Source: Carallia brachiata
Taxonomy: Eukaryota > Streptophyta > Magnoliopsida > Malpighiales > Rhizophoraceae
Direction: 5' to 3'
Length of the DNA stretch: 64,000 nucleotides
NCBI GenBank assembly: GCA_021464245.1
Contig: JADCRB010000040.1
Location: 8,883,534-8,947,533, forward strand
This document shows positions 49,571 to 62,311 of the stretch, piece by piece (the stretch's first letter is position 1; each line of letters starts with the position of its first letter). The position numbers and the translations under genes are program-made. The notes under the pieces were generated by a model. The model saw only the letters and a list, made by a program, of their open reading frames with translations. It was not told the origin of the DNA and did not search any database.

Positions 49571-52500
49571 TTTTATTAAATCCTATAATTTAAATTTTTT
49601 ATTTTATATTTAAAGGAAATCTTATATGCATGTTTATATTATATAATGAAAATATTAGTATAAAAAAATATTTTAAATTCATTTACAACACACAATAAAC
49701 TTCAGTGAAAAAATTGCATTAGCAACATAATTTCCTTTCCTTGAAAGAAAAAAGGTTTTGTTGTAGTTCCCAAAAAAAAAAAAATTGTTGCACAGTATTG
49801 ATGAAGGGCAACGAAATCCTAAAAAAAAAAAAATCAAAGATAAAAGTTGGGTGCGCACAAGTGAAAGAAGGGAGGAGCTTAAAAAAAAAAAAAAAAAAGG
49901 TGGGCAACCTTAACAACCGGTTGCCCACTATAATTTTTAATATTGAGTCTTTTTTACTCACCTAATAAGGTGAGTTTAAATAGATTTTGCCTTAACATAT
50001 ATACTTTTTGTAATAAAAAAATAAAGGGTAAATTTTTATTGTGAAAAATATAATCGTTATTATAAAAAATATGAATGTTATTACAATATAACCGAATCGT
50101 TTGATAAAAAAGTATGGCCATAAATATTTTTCATTTAGAGAAATTACTTGTTTTGTTTCTTTCCTCTTTAGCTACAGTGGACTTTTGTCCTATCTCTCTT
50201 TTTCTCTCTATGCGCTGGATTACTAAATCATTTTTGTTATCGAGTTTTGATACAAGGACGAGGCACATGGATGGGGGTAGCCATGATAATTTTACATTTT
50301 AGCTTTTTTTAAAAAAAAATTATATATATTATACATCAAAGTTAGGTATGTTGCACATCAATCTTAACTATTTTATATATAATATCTATTGTATATTAAC
50401 CTTAATTCGTATACACATAAACTTAATGAATAGTTGTATGTAAATCTACTGCATATCAAATTTAACTATTATACACATAAAATCAATTTTTTAAATGAAG
50501 AAATTAAAAAATTAATGGGTTCTACAACTCCCCTCTCTCCTCTTACTCTTTTTCTCTCTCTTCCCCACAAGCCCCTGTCTCGCCCACCCCATCCAACAAT
50601 CATTTTCGTTATCAAAATCCCAACTGTTAATCATTAGGACCATATGGAAATTACTTTCCTTTTTTACTCTAGAATATATAGGGTCCATATTGTAAAAGAC
50701 ATTCCAATGTTGTAAGAGCTCGACCATTGATTTTTGAGTCCTACGTTCATTTGCCTTGAAAATAGCAACAGAGAATTTTAAAAGTCTTCCATTTCTCCTT
50801 TCTTTAATATCAACCAAAAAAATTTTGGAGGTCAGTACAAAAGTTTTAATATTTCTTTTACCTATTGCCAAAATGTTATAACATAAAATAAAATAAAATT
50901 CAGCTCCCAATACTAACGATGCGATGAGAATGGTTCTCTATAATCAAGATTTAAGTTCTTCTCAAAAAAAAAAAAAATTTAAGCTAGTTTCTATGGAAGC
51001 AAAAGAATATGAGAGAGAGTGGGGCTATTAAAGAGATTTAAATAAGTTTTCATGGAGCCAATAAATATGATTTATGGGAGAAAGGGAGATTTAAGGCATG
51101 TTTTGTTAACTTGCTGCTAATTGTTGTTATTAATTATTGATGCCTATTGTTGATTGTTGTTATTAATTATCATTGTTGGTAAATAAAAAAAAATCGTAGC
51201 GTTTGGTTATCATAGCATTGCCTATTACCATTAAATATTTAAATGATTTTTTAAGTCATTATATTCTTTATATATACTTTTTTTTTATAAGAAACAAACT
51301 TCCATCCATAGATAAAGATTTTTTTTTTTTTAGTGAATGATGATCTTATTCACGTAATTAGAATACACACACTTTGGTAGATAAGAGAAAAAAACAATAT
51401 CTAGATTAACTTCATTCCAAGTCCTTAGATTACTTCAACTGGATGGTTCAGACAGTCATAAGATTATCCTTTTCTTTTTTTTTTTTGACAGAAGTCATAA
51501 GACTATCTGTTCCACACAAAAGTGAAACAACGACAACTCTTTTGCTTTTTGTATGTCAATTTAACCATGAGGAGTTTCAAAATTTTAGGAGAGAAAGGGT
51601 CAACTATACCGAGCACTGGACCATATTATGATCGAAAAAACAAATGATACCCTTTTTGCTTAGACTAAGCCACATCAATGTTGATCTTTATATGTCCTTC
51701 TCTAGGTGGGGTTCTATTGTGCTTGCTCATTCTTCTTGCAGCTCAGTTAGGCTCCTCCATCTCCTTTTAGGAGTCACAATGTAATTTAAGTGATATATCG
51801 ATAACTACATGAGGAGCGCATGACTTTCATTCTATGAGCAGCAAGTTTTGTTGCTTCAAAGGGGCTCAGCTACCATAGAAGCTATTTACCTCATAGTCAT
51901 GATCTTCCAACAAGGAGATAAACCAGTAAAATAACACTCCTGAGGCAACTTTCTGAACTCGTAAACCTAGAAAGCTTAGTAACCATTTGCCCTTCATTTG
52001 TGGATAATGGGGCAACACATGATAAGTAATCTCAGTCTCTCCATCGGAGCTTCCACAAAACTAGTCCACCATCAATCCTTTGTTGGGAAATTTTTTGTTA
52101 TAAGAAGCTTTTACAAGCATGTCACACGAAGTGTTTTTTTTTTAGTTAGGTATGTGTAGTTGCCATGATCATTTTCACCCATACAATTCTATATTGCATT
52201 TTCTTTTTATTTGTTCTTACATCACAGCCACAGTAGAGTTAAATTTTCTCCAAAATAAATTCGTATGCAGACTATACTTTAATTGACAAAATAATTGAGT
52301 TCTTTACCTTATCAACATTTATAATAATTTTATTTTTAATTCTAAGATTTTTTTCTCCATAGAAAAGTTTTATCTATAAACTTTACTAATATGCAAAGCT
52401 ACCAATAATATGGATCATATGATGGATGTTCACTTTTTAAAATCTAATTTATATTATAAAAATTTAGAATTTTGTATTCCTATTTCAATAAGGTTATTCC

Positions 52501-54398
52501 CAAAAACACTTTAACACCCTAATATTTCAAACAAAATAGCAACAAAAACCCTGAATTATGATAATAATAACCACTTATCACTAGATGATCCAAATGTAGA
52601 AAAAGTTGGTTATTAAAGACATCAGGAAAAGAAAGAGGAAAAGGTTTTTCAAAAATTCTCTCAATTGGATTTAGTAGCTATCAACTAAAATTTTACAATC
52701 CAATTTAACTAAAGCCTTGCTTGGTAAAAGCTTCAATTCACATTGATGTGAGTAAAGATCTAAACAAATTTAAACTAGTATTTTGTTATACTTTTAAATC
52801 TGTGTTTTATAAGCTCACGCTTCTTAAAAATTAGGTTTTGGAAAAGCAACAATTGGTCATTTTAAGCCATGAAAAGAGAAAGGCAAAGACTTTGTATGTA
52901 TTTTTATGCCAATACTCAAAAATATTCTTCATAGTTTAAGAAATTCTCTATTTGTACCACAATATAAGCCTTTTTTTTTTTACTTCACATCTTGGGTGGT
53001 AAACTCTACTATCGTACTTCTTCTTCTCCATCTCATGTCAATAAAAAACTCCCTCATTTCCCTCTCTTCCCACCACTCTTGAGTGATTTTATTGGTTGAT
53101 GGCTATTATAATGAATCTTTAGGTGCTTACGCTATTTCATCATCCTTTTTTACACTTTATTTTCATGAAAACAACCTTATTGCTTGCTAGTAAATAGGCT
53201 AAAGTTTACTTGCTCTACATTTTGTTTGCTAAAAAAAGGCATGTTTTGGGATATTTTCTACATAAGTTATCAAGCCAAGAGTTGAGCTAATCTTCCGAGG
53301 GTTGATAAAACATGAGAAGATTGCTAGTATGTGAAATAGTATAGCGAAGTCTTGCTAATTCCAAACCAATAAGAAAAATTATAGATAAAACCATGGAAGT
53401 TACCACTAAATGGCTAATTAGTAACCCAATTCAAAGTCCATTTCTCAAAAGAATCCTATAAGTAATGGAAATTTTCTATCTACCCTCAAAGGACACTTTA
53501 CTCAATAGAGTATTCTGTAAGCAAATCTTTCTTAATGCAATAGAGTTATCTTGGCAGGAAATTTATTATGCATTCTCACACAATTGTTATCCAAATAAAA
53601 TTTCTTTTAGTAGTGAATAGCACAACTGAAATTTTCTAGTCTATAGTGGGAGTCTATAGTGAGCCATTACATCTATTTAATTTGAAATTTCTCAAACTTT
53701 TTTTTTATTCTTATAGTTATCTGATTATACTAATTCAGTTTTTTTTATTCCTTTCTCATGGGGCTTGCCTTATGCTCTTTCATTTTTTTTTTTTCATTTC
53801 AAGTTTTCATGATGTGTAAGGCTACATGATCATATACTTCTCATGTTGTTTAGATCTTTTCTTTTTTCTACGTAGATTAAGTACCCTTTTTGTGTGTTTC
53901 CATAGATATTATATTTAGGAATTCATTGTTGTTTGTATATGTTATTATTGATCTTCTAAAAGTTTGATTTTCTTAAGTATTCCTATCATGTTTCCCTTAT
54001 TTAGTCTAGGGTTTCAGTATTGCATTGGGATTAAGAAATTTGTTCATTTGCCATTGATTTTCCTAGATTTTTACAAAGATCATTGAAGAACACTCACGCA
54101 ATTTGGTAAGAGCTTCTGATGTGTGTGGAAGAAGTTATGGCCGAAAAAATGAGCAGTTCTCAAAATTGGAAAATATGTAGAAACAAGAACAAACTGGTAC
54201 CGATTCAAACAAATTGGGCCAAGCACCAAATTTTAGCCTCTTTTCCACCCTTTTCACATCCCAAACTAGCCCGAACATTAATTATTGATCTCACGACTCT
54301 TCCAATTGGTCCGATTAACCATCAGTCTTTACTTTTTTTTTCCTGGGTCTGCTCTACAAAGCACAAAATAATAACAACAGTAAAAATTGCCAAAAAAA
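49571..54398. other. Long intergenic stretch without recognised genes
   Basis: AT-rich, with A-runs near 49770, 49820 and 49880. Open frames of 60-132 codons (such as 50910-50512 minus and 54119-54439 plus) have no recognisable domain and look random. A phrase GTTAACTTGCTGCTAATTGTTG with GTTTGGTT nearby (51100-51220) may be old MITE DNA. An HVA22-type gene might be expected here from Arabidopsis gene order, but I see none. Confidence 0.45.
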
Positions 54399-54499
54399 AT
54401 CCAAATTGCACAAATAAAAAAATTAAATTAAATTTCTAAACCTCGTAAAAAAGATCCAAATTGCACAAATAAAAAAATTAAATTAAATTTCTAAACCTC
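54399..54499. repeat. 46-bp exact tandem duplication, period 55
   Basis: The block beginning ATCCAAATTGCACAAATAAA and ending CTAAACCTC occurs at 54399-54444 and again, identical as far as I can read, at 54454-54499, separated by a 9-bp spacer. The identity implies a recent slip or duplication. Confidence 0.9.
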
Positions 54500-54544
54500 A
54501 TAATATTTAGGCAATTATCGAACCTACTAATAAACTCTAAAGAT

Positions 54545-55895
54545 AAATTTCACAAAATAAATGTACTTTGCAAAGGAAATTATGATGAGATTGTAATTAT
54601 GAGATACTTATTTTATCAAAGTATTATTCCTACATATTTTTGGTCGATGCTCCATTAAAACAAGACATTGATGGAGCAATGAGACTAGCGTATGTTATGT
54701 TTCTTTCTTCTAAAGAAAGTGGTTAATCTCATAGACTGAAGTATAGAGATACTTGGACAAATATGTGGGTGCCTGTTAGTTGAATAAGTCCACTAAATAC
54801 CTAGTATAAGAATTTTCAAATAGAACATCCATCATTTGTGCATCTGAGGAATTTTTTATGTGACGGTTGTATAACTGATCTTTAGACTTGAGATTATTAA
54901 GGCATCTCATATAGGAATTGACATACTTTGATCGTACTTCTGAGTTGTCTTAATCAAGGATGGTCTGTTGAGGTTTGAATTAGGCATATCATGAATTATA
55001 TGGAGATAGTTGAGTGATTAATAAAGAATTCGTCACCCTAAAATACCTATGGGAGAATGTTCCCCTAATCTCAATGGGTATTGATTCAATAAATCCTTGA
55101 GCAACGTGAGATAGGGATAATAAGTAGTTATGATCTCATTTATGGGATCAATGACATATAAGTATTTGAGAACAACTATAATTAGACAATATAGAATAGA
55201 CACTACTTCCATATTATATATCTAATTGGAACATTTGGATGATGAAAAGATTGAATGACACTAAGAGACTGTAAACTCATGACACATTGCTAGACATCAA
55301 TCTTGATTTATGGATATAATTTAATTAATTAGAGAATTAATGATAAATTAATTTATATTTATTACCAATACATCTAGATCCTAATGGATCGCACATTAAG
55401 GAAATTGATGAGAGACACAAAAAAATATCAAGTTGGACTTGATTGAAAAGTTTCATTAATTTTTTGAGTCAAATATATAATATTTAAATTTATAGAGACT
55501 GAAGTGTAATTTATGAGACATTTATAGTAGGGCTAACCTAGCCTATGTTTGATATAAATAAAATCTCATAAGGCGAACCTAACACAATGTCAAACATACA
55601 ATCATTCAAAGTTAGCACTCTTCGTTAGACTTACCCTCATTTCTCTTGTTGTCCCTAAAATAGTTTAGGTTTACGAGAGTTATCTTTCACGTTTTTTGTG
55701 TGGATACTATTAGAAGCCGGACATTTGGACAGTGGTAGTTTGCGACAATCCATCGATAGGCCTAAAAGAGAATAAGAATTGAAGATTACCTTGATAACAA
55801 TTAACAGGCAATCGATATGCTTTTAAAAATCAAAATTTTAAATTTTTGTTTCCACTGCGTATATATTCGATAGATATCCAACGATTCTTCACACA
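54545..55895 (+). mobile_element. Inverted partial copy of the copia-type LTR at 316-2830
   Basis: Its reverse complement follows 316-1588 and 2638-2830 block by block. Shared phrases include TTCTCCCATA, TTAGGGTGACGAAT, ATGTCAATTCCTATAT and TAGGCCTATCGA. It lacks the MITE present in the other copy and so shows the empty insertion site. The right edge ends ...CTTCACACA, consistent with an LTR terminus. The left edge near 54545 is uncertain. No internal retroelement genes adjoin it, so it may be a truncated solo LTR. Confidence 0.7.
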
Positions 55896-56341
55896 TAATT
55901 GTGTTTTCTTGGGGGAGGGCATGGCAAGCGTGTACTCTCCATAGCATGCAATGACAACTATATATAGAGATTGATAAATTGTATTACTAGATTTAGCTTA
56001 AGATTCTACATCTTTTATTCTTTTTTGGATGTGTATATTTATCAAGCCCTACAGCCAAAATGTGAGAGGCAATTTTGAAAGCACTAGTACATAAAGGTTG
56101 TTTTAGGCTATTGGTGAGAGTTTCAGGGGCACATTATCCATTTTGCCCCCGAAATTGATAACGGGGAGCATGGAAAAATGCAACACGGCATAATAATTCC
56201 TATTATTTCTCCTTGTCTCATATGATGTCTATTTGGCTCATCTTAGTCATTTGATTTTCCTTTTTCTTAATTTCTCACCAAATTTGAACCCTACTAGGTA
56301 TAATTTTAATACCTAATAATAACCTGTAAGTCTATCTTTAA
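55896..56341. other. Short intergenic stretch
   Basis: No coding signal or repeat recognised. Confidence 0.5.
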
Positions 56342-56566
56342 TGGTGTGTTTGGATTGTGAGAAAGTTATAAAAAATGAAAGTTGTGAGAAGAAAAAAAAA
56401 GTTATTTGGATAGATGAAAAATAGGTGAGAGAGAAAGTGATAAAAAAGAAAATAATAAAGTTTTGAGATAAAATTGCGAGAAAAGTAAGTTGTTTTTTTC
56501 TTGAAAAAAAAAAATTCTTTCTATCTCAATTCTTTCCCACCAAAATCACATAAAACAAACACACCA
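56342..56566. mobile_element. MITE, 225 bp, TAA target duplication
   Basis: The termini are TGGTGTGTTTGG at the left and, reversed, TGGTGTGTTTGT at the right. TAA duplications lie at 56339-56341 and 56567-56569. The 3-bp TAA target suits a PIF/Harbinger-type MITE. The interior is purine-rich on the left and pyrimidine-rich on the right, so the whole unit can form a long hairpin (GTGAGAGAGAAAGTGATAAA against TTCTTTCTATCTCAATTC). Confidence 0.8.
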
Positions 56567-58989
56567 TAAGAGAATACCCCTTTGCTATAGTTGATACCCC
56601 CAAAAACTTGTTACTATGAGTACCACTATGTAAATAATACATAAAGAGCAATTAGAGGGTAGTATATATTAATTTTTTTAGATTTGGTTTCATTTGTTTG
56701 TAGAACCAAGCGAGATGTGATTGTTCTACATATTTTGTTCTTGTAATGTTGTTACATGTGTTATTAGATAACTTTTCTCGCTAATTGTTTACTTAATATA
56801 TATTTACTATTAGCAATACATAGGAATAATAAAAGTTCTAGACCAATTATATCACTTAGTCCTATAAATAAATGAAACTGAATATAATAAAATTATTGGA
56901 CTATCCTTTTGTTGCTCATATATTTTATGACCTATAGCAGAAATGATAACTTATAATTGCAGAAGGGGCAGGTAAGGGAAAAAATTGAGATTTAAATTTT
57001 AGACCTCTCAATGAAAGGTACGTATATTCTACTATTCTAATTAAATTGGATCCTATTTGTTCATTTTATGTTGTTCTCTATTCAACTGCTACCTGATTTT
57101 TCTCCATTTTAGATAGAGTCCATGTGACTAGAAGAAAGAAGCACCAAATAGCATCATTAAGAGCAAAATAATAACAATAAAATATATACACTAATCATAT
57201 TTAACTTTGTCTAAAAAATAAATAACATTAAAAGTAAAAATTTAATTTACTACCTTCTTATTATTAATATATTGTTCTCTATGTTTTTTTTTTTGTGTTA
57301 GACCCTGTATTTAGAAAATATATTAAATTTCAACTAATTGAATTTGAATCGAAAATAACTCATTAGGAAGACAAAATCCTCTCAACACATATTTTCTCCG
57401 TACACAAATTTCAAACTTAAGATCTTACTTAAAAAAAACTTAAACTCTAGCAACTTAAGCTAACATTCTCTATGTATTAATACATATGGTTTCTCTACAA
57501 GAAAATAGGCTCACATACAATATTGCTTTCGGCTCTTCGCTTTGTCCACCGTTTTTGCCGATTTAGTAGTTAAGTTGACTAGCCCACGTTAAACTCACAT
57601 AATGTGATGTTATGTACAGTCTGCGTGTGGCAAAAAAAGACGACAGACAACTCTGATGCCCCCATTAACTTGTAGCCATCTCTCACGTGAGGGCAGCTGT
57701 GTTGAAAGTGTTTTCCCAAGCGTAAGGTTTCTCTCTCTTATTTATATTTATGGACCGATGCTTCCGAGAAACTTAGTACCCTGTCAAGTGGCTATTTCAT
57801 GGATCTTCTTCCTTTTCATTGACATCTATGAACAAATTGTAAACAAGCTAGTAATGATATTTAGCGAAGTATCAATCACTAAAAATGTATATTTCTTTAT
57901 CCAGAAAATTTTACGAAGATAAATGGATTATTATTGATAAGAATCTATGACAGTTCCAACTGCAAAGCACAGGCACAAATCTACATCGACAATCAGTCCA
58001 ATTGAGCCTAGGCTAGCCCGCCCAACCTTAATCTGGTAATTGAGCTCCGCCGCCAAACACTAGCCTTGAAGCCCGATGCTCTGACCCCGAGACCCCGAGC
58101 ATGAGCCTCCATTGGTCTCATCAACTCCTCCAACATTTCAAACTTACTACAGAGAGCATATGAAAGACAGAAAACTTGCCACACAAAAGGCGATCGACAA
58201 CAGTAACTCGTCTATGCTTTTAGGCTCCAAAACACTTCACGATCTTTCAACAAACCAACATTTCCAGAGAACAACATACTCCCCACAAAGCCTTAGTAGA
58301 CTCAAGCCACCGAGTCCACTGCGGGTCATTGTGGGTCATTCTTACTTCTCTTCAATCGCTCGTTTAAATATTGATTTAAACATCAAAATACTAATATCGT
58401 GAAGTAACTCTGGTCCAAGATCTTGTTTTGGAGGTCCACCCGCAAAATTTAGACGATAGCTTCAGTCAAAGACACTGTCAATTATTACTAACGTTTTTTC
58501 TTGTCTTTTTTCGCGTAATTGTACATGCTCTTCAAGAGCCGTCCAACGCACATAATGGATAGAGATTTAACGTCTTATCCTCGTCGCCTACACCAGTGGG
58601 TTACAGCACAGGAATGAATAATCATAAATCAACGGTCCACCAGGACGTCTTCCCCTCAATTGACATATTCCCTGAAAGGTCAACCACTATATGCATATGC
58701 AAAGGGATTAGTTTGGTGCAAATACGTCCGACCCCCTTATAATTTGAAAGTAGGAGACCAGACACAGGGGCTACTCCAAAAATAAAGCGACATAAATAAT
58801 AGAATAATATAAAATAATAAACTATGGCAGATCCACCATATTAACACGGTACCATGTGCTTTATTATTACACTCTCGTCTTGGATCCCTCCCCCATTTCC
58901 CGAAATCCTTCTGTCTCTGTTTCAAAATCTAGAAAGAGAGAGTTTTCCTCTGCAACTCTTCTTTGTATTTTCTTACTTCGCTTCTTCTT
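56567..58989. other. Intergenic region upstream of the zinc-finger gene
   Basis: Positions 56567 to about 57640 are AT-rich with nothing recognised. From about 57640 to 58700 composition is more balanced and short open frames occur (57656-57922, 58112-58402), neither with a known domain. The last few hundred bases should include the promoter and 5' UTR of the zinc-finger gene; AATATAAAATAATAAA near 58806 is a possible but weak TATA region. Confidence 0.45.
57682..57691. promoter_or_regulatory. G-box palindrome CTCACGTGAG
   Basis: A perfect 10-bp palindrome with the CACGTG core bound by plant bZIP and bHLH factors. It lies about 1.3 kb upstream of the zinc-finger gene start. Function is conjecture; a single 6-bp core can occur by chance. 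Confidence 0.25.
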
Positions 58990-61900
58990 ATGGCTCTCTT
59001 CACTTTCTTACAGGAAAACACGAAGCCAAAAAAGCAACCGTCCAGTTCTAAAAGGAAGCGAAAGCTGCAAAAGCAGAAACAACCATCTTCTTCATGGGAC
59101 CAAATCAAGAACCTGCTCACCTGCAAACAGATTGAAGGGTCAGGCGTCCACGACCCATCAAGGAACCCCAGTGGATATTACTCAAAAATAGGCTCTTCCT
59201 GCAGCTCTATATGCAGTTTCAGGGACGTTGTCCATGGCAACACAAGGGTTGTTCACAGAGCCGATAAGTCGCCCGAGGGTAGCACGGTGGACCAAGAGTA
59301 TGGACTTCTTCTCCGAAAGCCACCGCCGGTTACTGCTGGTTCATCATCAAGAAGTTCATTGTCGGGGTCTGGGAGATCCAATGGTGGAGAGTCGTCCACG
59401 CCATCGTCGAAAGGCATGCAATTCAGGAAGCTTTCTGGTTGTTATGAGTGTCACACGATCGTTGACCCTAGCAGGTATCCATCCTGTATATGAATTATGT
59501 TTCACAAATGCATCGATCAGACTCCTATATATCCTAATCAAATAACCTCGCCTTAAAAAATAAATAAAGAAATAAGGAGATGAATTACAAATACATATAT
59601 AATTTTGAATAACTAATCAATTAGAGCTAAAGTTTTTAATTAAAAAAATTCCAGGTATCCTTCTCCAAGAACTACCGTATGCCCTTGCTCTCAGTGCGGA
59701 GAGGTCTTCCCAAAGGTCGAAAGCCTAGAGCTTCATCAAAAAGTTCGCCATGCTGGTACTTAATTAAATCTTTTCTCAATTGCTCCATTTTTTGGTTTTT
59801 TTTTTTTTCTGTGTATTGTCCTTTTGTAATCATGATCTTTCATTTTCTTTTCCTTTTTCCTTTTGCTATCTGCTTTTCTTTCTGCTTCTCTTGCGCCTCT
59901 TATGTGCTATTTAATCGACAAAAAAAAAAAATGTAAAGACAAATAAAAAAATCCCACAATTTTAAGGGAGGTTGATGATTTTTTTTATATATTCAACACA
60001 ATTTTTTTTTTTTTGCAGGAATGTAAGAAGCTATCATTTCCTATTTTCTTGAAAAAAAAAAGAATAATAAATCTCATCGCCTTGTGATACGTGAACGTGT
60101 GAACAAGTTGCATGATTATGCTTGTAAGTTCTAGTCTAGTTGGTCACAGTACACATTTCTTTAATTTTGCAGTAATTGGAAATGTTTAGATTAATCCTGA
60201 TCTTTTGATTTAAGCTTCAGTTAAAATCAATCGCTCTTTTTAATGTCTAGTAAATTCCATGGAATTATTGAATTTTTTCTGTTCAAACAAGGACAACCTT
60301 TTATATTTCCTGTGAGACAGACACATAGAAATGGGTGGAATCTTAAAATGTGTCATGTTATTCAATAATAAATTTCTCAGTAAAGTTTTTGTTCTCCCTA
60401 ACGCTTTTTTTTAAAATGAAAAATCATATAAGTTAATTAATTATTTCCCTCGATCTAGGTGTTTAGTTGGGCTCTGACTTTTGTGCTTAATTTTGCTTTT
60501 GAAGTTAGAACAGCTTAATCCTGTGATTGGTTTTGATGTTAGAAAAGAATTGAAAAGAAAATTGAGGTTTTCAAGATATTTTAAATTGTTTAGTTCACAT
60601 AGGAAAATAATTAGAAAATAATAATTTGTGCTGTCAAATCAACTAAGAAAAGTAAAAGAAAAAAAAAAACAAAAAATTTAGAAGCATAATGACCATAATA
60701 GCCCTAACATTTAGGGGTGTTTTTGTAATTGTAATTTTTTTTGAATTATTTATAAAAATATTTTTATAATTTTATTTATTTTTTTCACTATTTTTTCACA
60801 TAATCAAAATATAAAATTTTATTTTTTTATAATTTTTTTTCATAAATTTTTTCTTATAATTTTTTTATTACTAAAATCTCACAATTCAAACACACTGTAA
60901 ATGAGGTTTCGAGAAAAGGTAAGAGCATTTTACCTCTTCTTGGGGAGATCTTCCCGTCCAATCCATGGCACAAACGGATTACAGCTGCCCATTTAACGGC
61001 CAAAATTTAATTGCCACTGATGCCATGATATGGCATTTTTGTAGCGAAAACTGTCAGACTCATTAACGTTAAGTTTTCAAGGAACTAGATGGCCAAATAA
61101 TTTGATTATATTGCATTCAAACTCTTTTTTTTATTATTTTTTATTAAAAATTAAATTTTAAATATACTTAATTTTTTAAAATATAATTATTATTACTTCG
61201 AATTTTAATTTTATTTTTGAAAAAATTTCATTTTTTTTAAATATGAAAGTATCCAGTATGACTTCATTTCTTTTTCTGGTGTGAACGCCTTTTGGATGGC
61301 TATTATGACCATTCACTTTTTCCCAATTTTCACGGCCTGCAGGCCCCAGAGACAACAATCATAAAGGGACAGTGTTAATATCCAATCCAATAAAATTTTT
61401 TTTGTTTATTTAGTGCAGTGTCGGAACTGGGCCCGGAAGATTCCAGCAGAAACATCGTAGAGATAATATTCAAATCAAGCTGGCTCAAGAAAGATAGCAC
61501 AATCTTCATGATCGAACGGATACTAAAAATCCACAACACGCAGCGCACAATCCAACGGTTCGAGGACTGCAGGGACGCGGTGAAGACGCGTGCACTCAAC
61601 AGCACGAAAAAGAACCCCAGGTGCGCCGCTGACGGTAACGAGCTTCTGCGGTTCCACTGCGCAACCTTGGCGTGCTCGCTCGGCGCGCGTGGCTGGTCAA
61701 GCTTGTGCGGCTCGATCCCGGGCTGTGGAGTGTGCACCCAATCAGGTACGGGTTCCAAGGCAAGGAGTGCAAAGGAGTACACACCACGGCGAGCAGCGGT
61801 CGCGCCCACGACTCCCTGGCCGCGAGGTGTACGACAGGGAACAGGGCCATGCTGGTGTGTCGAGTGATTGCCGGGAGAGTGAAGCGCGTTGCGGAAGAAG

Positions 61901-62067
61901 TGCCGGTGGCGGAGGAGGAGGGGGCGTCTGCAGTGGCAGCTGGATCTTACGATTCTGCTGCCAGTTGCGCGGGGATTTACTCGAATCTGGAGCACTTGTT
62001 CGTTTACAATCCAAGGGCTATCCTCCCATGTTTTGTTGTGATTTACCGGGCCCTTGACTCTCAATAA
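58990..62067 (+). CDS. C2H2 zinc-finger protein with conserved C-terminal (PARP-like fold) domain
   Basis: Three plus-strand exons, 58990-59474, 59655-59755 and 61419-62067, with GT-AG borders; about 411 residues if one missing base is counted. The start is the first ATG (MALFTF). Residues 1-60 are basic and Lys/Gln/Ser-rich, followed by the family phrase SSICSFRDVVHGNTRVVH. Exon 2 carries one C2H2 finger: C173, C176, H189, H194. Exon 3 holds the long conserved domain (FEDCRDAVK, NPRCAADGNELLRFHC, CSLGARG, then SNLEHLFVYNPRAILPCFVVIY), which family annotations liken to a PARP catalytic fold. The NAD-binding residues of real PARPs are not evident to me, so enzymatic activity is doubtful. The frame breaks once, at the C3 run 61737-61739, before IRYGFQGKEC, as if one C were missing. 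It resembles Arabidopsis At1g75710; role probably nuclear, otherwise unknown. Confidence 0.88.
59756..61418 (+). other. Long intron 2 of the zinc-finger gene
   Basis: 1663 bp, AT-rich. Around 60690-60900 it ends in TCTCACAATTCAAACACACTG before TAA, which resembles the reversed terminus of the 225-bp MITE at 56342 (TCTCACAATCCAAACACACCA). A related, truncated MITE is therefore likely in this intron, though no left terminus was found. Confidence 0.4.
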
Positions 62068-62263
62068 TAACTTTAATAAGTAATAAATGAAATAAAAAGA
62101 TGTATGTACTTTTCAATCAGACTCACTGGCTAGAGCTTCTTCAATTCAATTTGTTTCGTGTTCTAATTAATTAGTTTATATTTAATTTTGTTCTTGAGAG
62201 CGACAAATAACTAAAACAATCAAAGGCGGGAGCGGCGTGGCTACTTGTCCTGACTTGCTCTGA

Positions 62264-62311
<48 letters not shown>

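Noticed and set aside
51093..51260. Possible MITE around GTTTTGTTAACTTG and GTTTGGTTATC
   Set aside because: No clear terminal pair or target duplication.
54119..54439. 106-residue plus-strand open frame
   Set aside because: No domain, low-complexity Lys-rich tail from AT-rich repeat, no splice or codon support.
47578..58989. Expected HVA22 gene of the syntenic block
   Set aside because: No exon with HVA22/TB2-like sequence was seen in any frame; it seems absent or too small to spot by eye.
61375..62064. 229-residue minus-strand open frame opposite exon 3 of the zinc-finger gene
   Set aside because: It is a GC-rich antisense shadow of a conserved exon, with no recognisable domain.
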